Source of the DNA: Scylla paramamosain
Taxonomy: Eukaryota; Arthropoda; Malacostraca; Decapoda; Portunidae
DNA: 64,000 nt
Reading direction: 5' to 3'
Assembly (NCBI RefSeq): GCF_035594125.1
Contig: NW_026973669.1
Location: 174,501-238,500 of the forward strand
The notes beneath the pieces were generated by a model. The model made no database searches. It was not told the origin of the DNA and saw nothing but the letters and a program-made list of their open reading frames with translations. Both the position numbers and the translations under genes were made by a program. Positions 1 to 12,667 of this stretch are shown in pieces. The stretch's first letter is position 1. Every line of letters begins with the position of its first letter.

Positions 1-560
1 AGTGTGAGTGAGGCGGACGAGCGAGGGTGAGGTGTGCCACCATCCCTCCTTGTATGTGCCCCCATCATTCCCCTTCCCTCCCTGTATGAGTCACCGCCTG
101 TGATCCATAACCATGCCGTGTTCTCACGCTCTAGTCACAGTCCATAGCTCAAGAGAGATAGATGTATCCTGGGAAGCAGTGTGTTTTGAGGAAAATGGGT
201 GGCGGTTTACAGTTAGCGGGAAAAGGGACAACTAGATACAGGATGAAATTAAAGTAAACTCAAAGGTGTGCAGCCACCCACAATCATCATACAACTGGCA
301 TTCGTACTCTTCGCAGTTATATGAGTCACTTACCGTAGTACGCCTCTGCCTATAGATACATATTTCAGGTGTCTTCGTTACCCTGCCTGTGAGTGTACTT
401 CCTTACAAGGCACTCGGTATATATATATTTAGATGTGACTTTCCGCCTTTTTGGGAGACAAGTACTTCTAGACTCTCCTTCTGTTTGGTGGGCACTTCGT
501 TGGTGTATATGTCGTTTCGTTAAAAAATTACTGCGATCTGGAGACTTTCTGAGTGTCTCT
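1..560 (+). repeat. 5'-UTR-like segment of LINE family B
   Basis: This segment shares scattered but collinear matches with 39676-40600, which lies just upstream of a family B ORF1. Examples are CACGCTCTAGTCAC at about 125 (compare 40404) and CCTGCCTGTGAGTG at about 381 (compare 40551). It is therefore probably the 5' untranslated part of another family B copy, lacking the short Harbinger element that interrupts the downstream one. No convincing coding frame is present. The rest of the element is not found after it. Confidence 0.5.
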
Positions 561-774
561 AGATACAGGATTATTTTGTGTTGCTTTGCAGTAAATTATA
601 TCCTTCTTCCCTGGGCTATATGTCATTCCTGAAAGGGGGCAGAGCTTGCCTTCAGGGAAGATGGATATGATATTGCGCAGCATAGGGAGATAGTGCTCTA
701 AAGAAATGAGTAGATTTTGTCTTCTCGTTGGTAAGGGCGGTGTTCTGTAGAACATTATAATTGTTCTATATGTT

Positions 775-874
<100 letters not shown>

Positions 875-875
875 G

Positions 876-1165
876 CCGATCGGCGAGACACGGCCGCAAT
901 AGCCACAATATTTGTGTTGTTCCTGCTCCTCTAGTGACTGCTGTAATGGAAATCATCTTTGCAAGGATGTATGATCGTGCCATGAGGATCGCCTTGACCC
1001 TTTGGCACTGAGTGATAGTGAACTGCTATTGAAAGACCGTTTTCCTTGGCATGGACTAATGTCTTGTTCGAGGAGATGCAACTTAACATGCAGAGGACTC
1101 AGTGTGGCCATTCACCCACACCCACCCACCCACACCCAGGTTTTGGTGGACCTGAGGTTATTTGC
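876..1165 (-). repeat. Dispersed repeat R, copy 1
   Basis: Read on the minus strand, this aligns over its whole length with 11765-12050 on the plus strand. Shared blocks include ACACTGAGTCCTCT, GTTGCATCTCCTCG and CTATCACTCAGTGCCAA. Both copies end in a GCCGATCGG core. No protein motif or obvious tRNA-like head is seen, so the class (SINE, MITE or LINE 3' end) is unknown. Confidence 0.7.
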
Positions 1166-1552
1166 AAGTTGCTCCTTCCAAAATGTCACTGGAAACTGCT
1201 GCTGGCTGGCTGGTATTGGTATTGCATGCTTGGTAATTATCTAGAGTCCTTTACCGGCCTTATTACTGGTCTATTCTTTTGCATTCTCTCACATATACCT
1301 TTAGACACACGAAAAATATAAATATAAAGTCTGGAAGAAGTGCCTTGCCCTCCAGGGCCTCCCACAGTTATATTAAATTAAGTAATGTCAGCACAAGATT
1401 CCGGATGTTTTCTTTGGAAAATTAAAATCTAATTTAATGTTATGTTTATATTTAGTCACTTGTTTCTTTTTTTTTTTTTTTCTTTGAGCGTTCGGTGCCT
1501 GGCAGATTTTCTGCTCTGTGCCCCTGTTAATAATTTTTTTTTTTTTTATGTT

Positions 1553-1553
<1 letters not shown>
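1166..1553. other. No gene seen
   Basis: Unique-looking sequence with short T runs. No supported coding frame, terminal repeat or RNA gene. Confidence 0.6.

Positions 1554-1607
<54 letters not shown>
1554..1607. repeat. (GA)n microsatellite
   Basis: Pure GA dinucleotide tract preceded by a T run. Translation of such tracts gives artificial Ser-Leu or Arg-Glu open frames. Confidence 0.97.
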
Positions 1608-1609
<2 letters not shown>

Positions 1610-1895
1610 GATATGTGGGGTTATCAGCGACACATAGGCTTTGATCTGATAATTGGCCCAGTACAAGGTTTGACAACGCCGCAAGCCGGGGAATGTCTGG
1701 AAAGGAAAACGCCTAAACGCTTGATTCAAAATTGTCTGACTTAGCTGAGCTGTCACTTGAACCTACTACACCGGCAGAGACAGTCCTGTGCAAATTATCG
1801 TCCCCAAAGTTGCAGAGCCGGTGGGAGCGCATACCTTCACGTACTTTGTAGACTCCTCTGTGACTGGTGGACGGAGTACTTACGTAGGCACATGA

Positions 1896-3545
<1,650 letters not shown>

Positions 3546-3628
3546 CACACACACACACACACACAACAAAAGTTGTGAAATTCATCCTAAATCAAGAATA
3601 TGCTATAAGAAACACAAAGGATAAAATA

Positions 3629-3754
<126 letters not shown>

Positions 3755-3779
3755 CTACTACATTTGCATCTACAGACAT

Positions 3780-4404
3780 AAATCTAATCTGCAATCTGTG
3801 CAATATCATCTCTTCTAAACCTCATCTTCTGCTAAGGAGTTATCTTCCTTTTCTGATTTTATGTGGAATGACTACTGCTTCGGTTTTAGAGACCCATCTC
3901 TGAGCTCATAATGGAGGTGATTGTGTCTGACATCAAGGCGTACATTTCTCACTTTTCTCTCACCTTAAGACTTCCAATGGAAACTGGTTTACGTTATCCT
4001 GTTTTCATGTTATACATAAGAGAGAGGCGGCCCACAAAAAAAGGTACTTGAGCTTCCATCACCTGAATCTTATGCACATTATTTTCTAACCGGGAACATT
4101 CCACTACACTAAGAAGCATTTTGCAAAATCAGTGGATGAGATGGCTGTTCTACTACCCATTAACTCTTTCATCAATTAAAAAAAAAAAAAATGTCAGTCT
4201 TTCTAGTTCCAACTTTTTTCGTGAATTCTGGCAGCTAGCAAAAAAAAAAAAAAAAAAGATCTCTGACCACTTTTCTTCATCTTTTCCTCCTTTATTTCAA
4301 ACTAATGACAGCACTCCCATCTCATCCATCTCTAAAGCTGGAGTCTTCACCCAAACATTTGGTAAAAACTGTAACTGGGATGATTCTGGGATTGTTCCTC
4401 CCGA
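3780..4404 (+). mobile_element. Decayed LINE family A copy
   Basis: Plus-strand sequence matches, in order, the start of the family A endonuclease region (near 3785-3835), the linker block encoding a variant of [13 protein letters not shown] (near 3868-3900), the AHKRYL block (near 4028-4060) and the region before the reverse transcriptase (near 4200-4400). Intervening coding sequence is deleted, frames are shifted and A runs are expanded, so it is an old copy. A 40-base block foreign to the LINE is inserted at 4105-4144. Confidence 0.75.
4105..4144 (+). repeat. 40-bp duplicate, copy 1 (in LINE A)
   Basis: Identical over 40 bases to 5023-5062. Here it interrupts LINE A sequence between the blocks homologous to GGAACCATGCCAAGT and CTGTTCTACAACTAGCC. 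The source appears to be the FLYWCH-like reading frame at 4992-5390. Confidence 0.9.
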
Positions 4405-4409
4405 GTGTA

Positions 4410-4498
4410 GGACATTCTGGCCACGGACGTTTTGGCCACGGACGTTTTGGCCACGGACGTCTTGGCCATTGGCCATTAAACTAGGACGTTTTGGCCAG
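4410..4498. repeat. 15-bp minisatellite
   Basis: Three to four head-to-tail units close to ACGTTTTGGCCACGG, followed by two degenerate units that retain TTGGCCA. It begins exactly where homology to LINE A stops. Confidence 0.85.
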
Positions 4499-4618
4499 GA
4501 AAAATTTACTTATCTTTTGAATGTATGGTACTTTTCCTTATATTTCGCGCCATATTTTTTTACTTGTAATTTGTGGGTTAAGATTTAATTGGCTGCCGCG
4601 GGCAAAAAAAATCAGTAG

Positions 4619-4659
4619 TCATATGGTACTGCTTTTACAGTGATTTTGAGACTGAGTGA

Positions 4660-4723
<64 letters not shown>

Positions 4724-4840
4724 CCTTTACTCCTTTACAGCGATTTTGAGACTGAGTGAAGCTTCAGTTTGTTTTGAACATATAGTTTTTACTGCTGTAT
4801 GGTATTGCTTCACAGTCCTTTTGAGACTGAGTGACAAAGA
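4619..4840 (+). repeat. Diverged triplicate with (CA)n
   Basis: The 16-base word TTTTGAGACTGAGTGA occurs at 4644-4659, 4744-4759 and 4819-4834, within longer similar flanks (TATGGTACTGCTT and TATGGTATTGCTT). A (CA)n tract at 4663-4722 separates the first two copies. Confidence 0.8.
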
Positions 4841-4991
4841 GGAGTGTTTGAACTTTGTTTCAGGTTGTTTTGAGTTGTGAAGCAGTTGGTAGTTTGTGAA
4901 GTTTATGACTGAGGTGAGGAACAGTCTGGTGGGAACTACAGTACTGCTCAACCATATCAGCTGAGCTTGAGGTCACCACATCAAAGCGAGG

Positions 4992-5390
4992 TGGTCAGAA
5001 AATCTCTCTGAATGGCTTCTTGTACACTAAGAAGCATTTTGCAAAATCAGTGGATGAGATGGTTTCTCGGTGAGTCAAGCAGGCTAGTCTCAAGTGCCCT
5101 GGTATACTGAATACCATTAAAAGTCTCGGTGACCCTAAAGTTGTGACCTCGCATAATCACCTTTCTGACGCAGTTGAATGCCAAGTGGAGAAGGTTCGAC
5201 AGGGTATGAAGAGAAAGGCTTCAAGCACCAATGATCAACCTAATCAGATCCTCACCTTCACTTTCGCAGCACTGCCAGAGGAGGTCAAGGCACGCATGCC
5301 TAGGCTGTCGGGGATGATACGTCACTGACTCGACATAGCACGCAAGGCAGCCAGTCACAAGAAGGCTTCGTGTCATCGCCGAGGGAATCA
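4992..5390 (+). pseudogene. FLYWCH zinc-finger relic (MULE-type)
   Basis: One frame carries a FLYWCH-like pattern: GFLYTKKHFAK, then Cys in KCPG, then HNH, followed by a basic segment (VRQGMKRKAS) and LPEEVKARMP. FLYWCH fingers bind DNA and are common at the N-terminus of MULE transposases. The tryptophan position of the finger is occupied by TGA, and a second TGA occurs after MIRH, so the frame is broken. The 40-base duplicate lies inside this frame. No catalytic domain follows. The alternative is an exon of a host FLYWCH protein, but the stops argue against it. Confidence 0.55.
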
Positions 5391-5544
5391 TGAGATTGTT
5401 TACAAACTTTGATACAATGTCACACACCCACAGCCACCACCCACCACAGTCAACTGTCCTCACAATGCTTTCATCATGGCTAGTGAACCCCCTGAGAAAA
5501 CAAGGAGACAATGATTATTAACCGACACCTTAACCTTGGTGGAG

Positions 5545-5629
5545 GAAGTGTAGAGTCGAGGTGCAGTGATTCCAGGAAGGGTGGACAGCAAAACAGGCAA
5601 AAAGAAGAGCTTGCGAGGAAATGTGGCAG
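5545..5629 (+). CDS. Candidate coding exon (unknown protein)
   Basis: This short open stretch, reading GRVDSKTGKKKSLRGNVA, ends at a good donor (CAG|GTGAGT). Joined to 6340-6526 it stays in frame with no stop. The protein is not recognised; it is basic and then serine/glycine-rich. The upstream boundary is not resolved because an in-frame TAG precedes the block. It may belong with the FLYWCH relic just upstream. Confidence 0.3.
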
Positions 5630-5896
5630 GTGAGTGAGGTTATGGCTTATGGTTCCAGGCACACATTAAAATATTTGCATATTGTTTCACCCTGAGCAAA
5701 TTGCATATGGAATTTAATATTTTGAACTTTCATTGCACTGAGTAAATTAAAAATTGTTTCTTTCTGCTCACCTTTTGAAACATGCATAGTGAGTTACATG
5801 TAGGTCTGGTATGGGTATTATTTTATTTCTTGCCCAAACTGCTGGAACAGGTTTATATCTTAAATGTTTTTTTTACATTGTTGAGAAAGGGATAGT

Positions 5897-5946
5897 TTAG
5901 ATGGGTGAGTTAGGTTAGCTAGGTTGGGTTGGGTTAGGTTGGTGTT
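5897..5946. repeat. TTAGG-like degenerate repeat
   Basis: A short run of TTAGGT and TGGGT words resembling the arthropod telomeric unit, but too degenerate and short to be a telomere. Confidence 0.5.
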
Positions 5947-6339
5947 GGCAGTGCTTAAAACCCATCTAGTTATATAACAAAGTTTGTTCTTGTGTACATA
6001 TGGTACTTTGATGTTGGTGGTGTTATAAAGTTTACCGCTATTTAATATAATTAACATAATAAAATTAATTAACATAATAAAATCTATTAACTAGTTTATA
6101 AAGCACTTTATATGATTATAACAACGGTTACAGGGCAACAGAGCCACCACTCATCTTCCTTTTGAGTTCAGATATCTGCACACTTAAATATATCAAACCA
6201 GCAGAATTATGTAATAGACATTAATAAACTGACTGCTGATTAAAAATAAATGTTAGTAATAACAACAGCCTTCACAAAATACCAGGTTATTCCCTCCCTG
6301 CAGTAATGTAAGAACTTTCCTTTCTTTTTTTTTTTTCAG

Positions 6340-6526
6340 GACTGTCTGGCACTCTGCTGAACCAGTCATCCACCAACAGTGGTAATGGAATCATCAGACC
6401 CTCGCCTGCTGGTGTTGCTGAGTCTGGTTTTGGTGCTGCTATGGGAGATTCATCCTCATTACCGACGGTAGATAAGGACCTGACTTTCCAAATCATCCAT
6501 CACACAGATGACGTCCCTCAATGTTG
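6340..6526 (+). CDS. Candidate 3' coding exon (unknown protein)
   Basis: A strong acceptor (about 16 pyrimidines, then CAG) precedes about 62 open codons ending in TGA. The encoded tail is rich in Ser, Asn and Gly (LSGTLLNQSSTNSGNG) and ends VPQC. The phase fits the donor at 5629. No domain is recognised. It could be the last exon of a small gene or part of an unrecognised transposon. Confidence 0.35.
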
Positions 6527-6758
6527 AATAACTGTCATTTCCTGCATGCATTAAATTTTATTCTTCATTATATATTTATGGACACTACGTATATTTGTCA
6601 TATGTGCTGCATTTTCAAGTCTTTTTTATTGCAATCCATCAATATGCTAATTAAATATGTTAGTCATGTTTTCATCTTAAATTTATTACAGGTTGTCGAT
6701 CAGAACTTGAGCTGATCCCACAATTTTTAGTGAATCTGTAGGGGCTGGTGAAGGCACT

Positions 6759-9700
6759 TTTTTTTTTTTTTTTATGTAGGAGGGACACTGACCAAGGGCA
6801 ACAAAAATCCGATAAAAAAAAAAAAAAAATGCCCACTGAAATGCCAGTCCCATAAAAAGGGTCAAAAGCGGTAGTCAAAAATTGAAGGATAAGTGTCTTG
6901 AAACCTCCCTCTTGAAGGAATTCAAGTCATAGGAAGGTGGAAATACAGAAGCAGGCAGGGAGTTCTAGAGTTTACCAGAGAAAGGGATGAATGATTGAGA
7001 ATACTGGTTAACTCTTGCATTAGAGAGGTGGACAGAACAGGGGTGAGAGAAAGAAGAAAGTGTTGTGCAGCAAGGCCGCGGGAGGAGGGGAGGCATGCAG
7101 TTAGCAAGATCAGAAGAGCAGTTAGCATGAAAATAACGGTAGAAGACAGCTAGAGATGCAACAATGCGGCGATGAGAGAGAGGCTAAAGACAGTTAGTTA
7201 GAGGAGAGGAGTTGATGAGACGAAAAACTTTTGATCCCACGCTGTCTAGAAGAGCAGTATGAGTGGAATCCCCCCAGACATGTGAAGCATACTCCATACA
7301 TGGACGAATAAGGCCCTTGTACAGAGTTAGCAGGTGGGGGGGTGAGAAAAACTGGCGGAGACGTCTCAGAACACCTAACTTCATAGAAGCTGTTTTAGCT
7401 AGAGACGTCTATGAAAAAGCGTGGAAAAGTGCAGGGTGGTATCATCAGCGTAGGAGTGGATAGGACAAGAAATTTGGTTTAGAAGATCATTAATGAATAA
7501 TAAGAAGAGAGTGGGTGACAGGACAGAACCCTGATGAACACCACTGTTAATAGATTTTGGAGAACAGTGACGGTCTACCACAGCAGCAATAGAACGGTCA
7601 GAAAGGAAACTTGAGATGAAGTTACAGAGAGAAGGATAGAAGCCGTAGGAGGGTAGTTTCGAAATCAAAGCTTTGTGCCAGACTCTATCAAAAGCTTTTG
7701 ATATGTCCAAGGCAACAGCAAAAGTTTCACCAAAATCTCTAAAAGAGGATGACCAAGACTCAGTAAGGAAAGCCAGAAGATCACCAGTAGAGCGGCCTTG
7801 ACGGAACCCCTACTGACGATCAGGTAGAAGGTTGTGAAGTGATAGATGTTTAAGAATCTTCCTGTTGAGGGTAGATTCAAAAACTTTAGATAGGCAGGAA
7901 ATTAAAGCAATAGGACGGTAGTTTGAGGGATTAGAACGGTCACCCTTTTTAGGAACAGGCTGAATGTAGGCAATCTTCCAGTGAGAAGGAAAGGTAGATG
8001 TTGAGAGACAGAGCTGAAAGAGTTTGACTAGGCAAGGTGCAAGCACGGAGGCACAGTTTCGGAGAACAATAGGAGGGACCCCATCAGGTCCATAAACGTT
8101 TCGAGGTTTAGGCCAGCAAGGGCATGGAAAACATCATTGCGAAGAATTTTAATAGCTAGCATGAAGTAGTCAGAGAGTGGAGAAGAGGGAGGAACAAGCC
8201 CAGAATCGTCCAAGGTAGAGTTTTTAGCAAAGGTTTGAGCGAAGAGTTCAGCTTTAGAAAAAGATGTGATAGCAGTGGTGCCATCTGGTTGAAATAAAGG
8301 AGGGAAAGAAGAAGAAGCAAAGTTATTGGAGATATTTTTTAATAGATGCCAGAAGTCACGAGGGGAGTTAGATCTTGAAAGGTTCTGACACTTTCTGTTA
8401 ATGAAGGAGTTTTTGGCTAGTTGGTAAACTTGTAGCGAAGGTGAGGTGCTACTTGGCCGCCCGGAATTCGCCGCTCAAGCGAGAAGTGTAGGCTCCCTAC
8501 TATGACTTGGTCATAGCAGTGTTTAGTCCTTGAAGGGTAACAATTTCCAGTGTTATAACTGTGTAGCTTTGGCAAAGGAAACTTAGCCTGGGTATTCTCT
8601 CTCTCACTGTTTATTCAGTAAAAACATGAACAATATATACAGAAATTACTAAACATAAAAAATGATTTACATAAAATTATGGAAACAGAGAATGTATGTG
8701 TGTGTGTATGTCTGTGTGAAGAAAGGAGTAATATGATGTATTGAGAAGACGTGTAACACATGTGTCGAAGAGCGTGCACAGAATGTGTACAAGTAAGAGA
8801 ATGTATAATAAAGTGAGGAAGAAGAGATGAAAGACAAAAATCTGTGCAGAAGAGAGAGTGAAAACGGAAGGGTGAATATGTAACAGAAAACGGAGTGCAA
8901 GGAGCGGTAACTTGTGTCCCGCTACAAACTAAACAGACTTGGCATGGTTCCGGGCAGAAATATAAAGTGCATGAGATTCTGGTGATGGAAGGCTTAAGTA
9001 CCTTTTGTAGGCCACCTCTCTATCATGTACAGCACGAGAACAAGGTGTGTTAAACCAAGGTTTGGAAGGTTTAGGTCGAGAAAAAGAGTGAGGAATGTAC
9101 GCCTCCATGCCAGACATTATCACCTCTGTTATGCGCTCAGCACACAAAGACGGGTCTCTGACACGGAAGCAGTACTCATTCCAAGGAAAATCAGCAAAAT
9201 ACCTCCTCAGGTCCCCCCAACTAGCAGACGCAAAACGCCAGAGGCACCTTCGCTTAGGGAGATCCTGAGGAGGGACTGGAGCAATAGGACAAGATACAGA
9301 GATGAGATTGTGATCGGAGGAGCCCAACGGAGAAGAAAGGGTAACAGCATAAGCAGAAGGATTATAGGTCAGGAAAAGGTCCAGAATGTTGGGCGTATCT
9401 CCAAGACGGTCAGGAATACGAGTAGGGTGTTGCACCTATTGCTCTAGGTCATGGAGGATAGCAAAGTTGAAGGTTAGTTCACCAGGATGGTCAGTGAAGA
9501 GAGAGGAAAGCCAAAGCTGGTGGTGAACATTGAAGTCTCCAAGAATGGAGATCTCTGCAAAAGGGAAGAGGGTCAAAATGTGCTCCACTTTGGAAGTTAA
9601 GTAGTCGAAGAATTTCTTATAGTCAAAGCAGTTAGGTGAGAGGTATACAACACAGATAAATTTAGTTTGAGAGTGACTCTGTAGTCGTAGCCAGATGGTG

Positions 9701-10050
9701 GAAAACTCGGAAGATTCAAGAGTGTGGGCACGAGAGCAGGTTAAGTCATGCGCACATAAACGCAACATCCAGCTTCGGATCGAAAATGAGGATAGAGAAA
9801 GTAGGAGGGAACAGAAAAGGGGCTACTGTCAGTTGCCTCAGACACCTGAGTTTCAGTGAGGAAAAGAAGATGAGGTTTAGAATTGGAGAGGTGGTGTTCT
9901 ACAGATTGAAAATTAGATCTGAGACCGCGAATGTTGCAGAAGTTAATGAAGAAAAAGTTGAGGGGGGTGTCAAGACACTTAGGGTCGTCGACATTAAGGC
10001 AGTCCGACCTGGGGACTGCATAAGTAGGTGCAGGCACAACGGAAGCTATT
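6759..10050 (-). mobile_element. LINE family A copy, near full length
   Basis: The minus-strand element begins with the poly(A) 3' end at 6759. It then carries the C-terminal region (7184-7384), the reverse transcriptase (7399-8046, with DISKAFDRVWH and YADDTTLH), the linker with [14 protein letters not shown] (8929-9435) and an AP-type endonuclease (9436-10037, with [12 protein letters not shown] and GSSDHNLIS). The layout of endonuclease plus reverse transcriptase without RNase H fits the Jockey/CR1 group. About 280 bases are missing near 7402 compared with other copies, and frames are shifted in several places. A solo LTR interrupts it at 8431-8926. It is not functional as it stands. Confidence 0.9.
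8431..8926 (-). mobile_element. Solo LTR (Gypsy-like)
   Basis: This 496-base block interrupts LINE A. It starts TGTAGCG and ends CGCTACA, giving the TG...CA ends of an LTR, and is flanked by the 4-base direct repeat AACT (8427-8430 and 8927-8930). On the minus strand it has an AATAAA signal (near 8610). It has no coding content. A 4-base target duplication is usual for Ty3/Gypsy elements. The internal part was probably lost by LTR-LTR recombination. Orientation is inferred from the AATAAA position only. Confidence 0.75.
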
Positions 10051-10873
10051 GGAGACTCAACAGTAATCTGCCCAAATACAAAAGATAATTTTTAGATTTA
10101 TTCAGGCATTTTATGGCTCATACCACTGGATGCTTTAAGGCCAACACAAAAACATTAACACATTGTTGAAAATGTTAGAAAATATGTAGTGCAATTTTTT
10201 TTTTTTTTTTATTGTAGATGAAAGAACCTCTATGCCTTAGCTTAGCTTAAAGTACAACACCCACCAGATGAGTGTATACACCTGTGACATTTCATACTAA
10301 AAGAGAGGATTCCTCCATTATGAATGTGTATCTATGCAGTAATTATACTATTATAACAAAAATTAATTGTTTATATTTGTTTAATGGTTTCAGTGCCAAG
10401 TTTTAATCTGCTTAGTACTGCTTTAGAGAGGGAAGCGACAGAGGTACTTGACGACAGTTTAGGTAAGATTAGGTTTGGTTAGATTTGTAACTAAGTAACC
10501 ACACCACACCTAACCTATCATCAATTACGCCAGGGGTGCCTCTCCCTCATCCCATCATTAATCAAGAATTCGCATACTTTGACACTAGGACAGGTTGACG
10601 TGCTACAGAAGCACTGGAGGTAAATTTTTACTCTTTCACCAGTCTGTATTCTGGATGAAATTATTTCTATTATTTTTTTGGCCCATGTTCTTTTTCCTGT
10701 AAATCATTAGTCATTGTTTTTTTGTTCCCTGAACCACCATTTCCTCAGAAACTAGTGATTTGCAATAAAATAAAAAGCAGATTAATACAAAACAGGCCGA
10801 TATGTACAAGAGATAGACTGGTCCCCACAAATAGCATATGCTCACCATGGCTGCCAGCCAGCTGTCACGCACC
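10051..10873. other. No gene seen
   Basis: Beyond the 5' break of LINE A there is AT-rich sequence with a T run near 10197-10210 and no supported frame. Confidence 0.6.
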
Positions 10874-11100
10874 ACCACCTAACACAACTTAACCATACTA
10901 ATTTAACCTAACCTAATCAAACTAATTATCAAACGAAACTAACCTACCCAAATTAATTTAACCTAATCTAACCTAGCCAAAATAACCTAACCTAACCCAA
11001 CTTAACCAAACTAGCCTAACCTAACCTAACCAAACTGTTCTAACCTAACCAAACTAATCTAACAGAACCAAAAATAATACAACCTAACAAACCACTCTAA
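10874..11100. repeat. Degenerate CCTAA (TTAGG-type) array
   Basis: About 220 bases built from AACCTAACCTAAC, ACTAACC and CCAAACTAA variants. The complement is TTAGG-like, the arthropod telomeric unit. The degeneracy and internal position point to an interstitial telomere-like or satellite block. Confidence 0.75.
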
Positions 11101-11764
11101 ACTAATCTTGCTTCCCTAAAATACAGATAAATATTTAAAAATTGCTGTCAGCATTATAAATATGTTTTTTGCAGGGGGGTATATATGGGGTTCAAATTAC
11201 TCGGAATGATAAGCTCTATCTGATGAGAAGAGCAAGATAAGCCATATTGATGACTGATGAAAGTAAAAGAATACCGTGCTGGATTATAACTTTACAAACC
11301 GCAACACGCATTAACTTTACTATATTGCTTTTATCCTTGACAGCCTGCCGCATTTAAATGTCATTACTGACATTAAACCTCATTTTATTCTCCCAGTAAC
11401 GTTATTTCTGCTATTTGGTACAATAATTTATTTATTTATTTATTTTACTATTTATTATTATTATTATTATTATCATTATTTTTATTTTTTTTTCAAAGAA
11501 CAACATAGCAAGAATCCTGTGCTGACATTACCTAACCTTAGCGGGGCAGGCCCTGGACAGGAGCATTTCTCCCCAACCTTATATTGGTTTTAGAAGTACC
11601 TAAAGGTATATGCAAAAGAATGGAAGAGAACAGGCCAGTAGTAAGGCAGGGAAAAGATTCGTAATACCAAGTATGCAATACTTGGTATTACAAACGTAAG
11701 TACCTTAACAGCCAAACAACAGTGTCTACAATAACAGTTTGGAGGGAGCCACAGTTAAAGGTAG
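11101..11764. other. No gene seen; short (TTA)n
   Basis: No supported gene. An imperfect TTTA/TTA run occurs at about 11430-11490. TATTACAAACGTAAG-type words near 11690 suggest an old repeat, not identified. Confidence 0.55.
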
Positions 11765-12050
11765 TCTCAGGGGCCACCAAAACTGGGTATGGGTGGGAAT
11801 TGTATGGTCACACTGAGTCCTCTTTGCAGGTGAAGTTGCATCTCCTCGAAGAAGGCAGTATTTCATGCCGAAAGAAGCGGCATTTCAGCAGCAGTTCGCT
11901 ATCACTCAGTGCCAAGGGGTCAAAGTGATCCTCATGGCACGATCTTACATCCGTGCAAAGATGATTCCCATTACAGGAGTCACTAGAATAGCGGGAACAA
12001 CTAACAAATTGTGGCGAGTGCGGCCATACCTCGCCGATCGGTGGAAAATT
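11765..12050 (+). repeat. Dispersed repeat R, copy 2
   Basis: Plus-strand counterpart of 876-1165. It is collinear from the CCACCAAAACTGGGT block through GATCCTCATGGCACGATC to GCCGATCGG. No protein homology is recognised. Confidence 0.7.
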
Positions 12051-12152
12051 TGCCTCCTTATCTTCAGCCTTATTTTCGGTGATCCATGCAAGATTTCACT
12101 TTGTGCATCAGTTTTTTTTTTTTTTTTTTCTTTGGTGAAGGTTGAAAACAGT

Positions 12153-12353
<201 letters not shown>

Positions 12354-12390
12354 GTGCACATAGTTATTTATATAAGAGATAGCGATGCCT

Positions 12391-12541
12391 TTACTACACC
12401 TCGGGAGGTGTAGTTATTGGCGACACGAAAAAAATCATAGATAGTGATACCTTTACGACACTCCGTGCGCTTGTGGATACCATTTAGCGACAAATGTCGC
12501 TTTTAGCGACACTCGTTTGTCGCTAACCTGTCATTAAATTT
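12391..12541. repeat. Palindrome-rich short element
   Basis: Contains a hairpin with 10-base arms (ACTACACCTC, spacer GG, 12393-12414) and two pairs of the inverted motif AGCGACA/TGTCGCT (12486-12501 and 12505-12524). The word GATA(G/C)CTTTACNACAC is roughly repeated at about 12385 and 12448. It is MITE-like but without defined ends. Confidence 0.5.
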
Positions 12542-12574
12542 TGTGTATCCCTGCCCAGTACACGTCTAAATCTA

Positions 12575-12577
<3 letters not shown>

Positions 12578-12664
<87 letters not shown>
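12578..12664. repeat. (TA)n microsatellite
   Basis: Pure TA tract abutting the 3' end of the Penelope-like copy that follows. Confidence 0.97.

Positions 12665-12667
<3 letters not shown>

Noticed and set aside
9025..9447. Plus-strand frames opposite LINE A (also 27668-27958, 28737-29183 and 57298-57693)
   Set aside because: They recur opposite the LINE coding strand in several copies and match no protein; antisense shadows.
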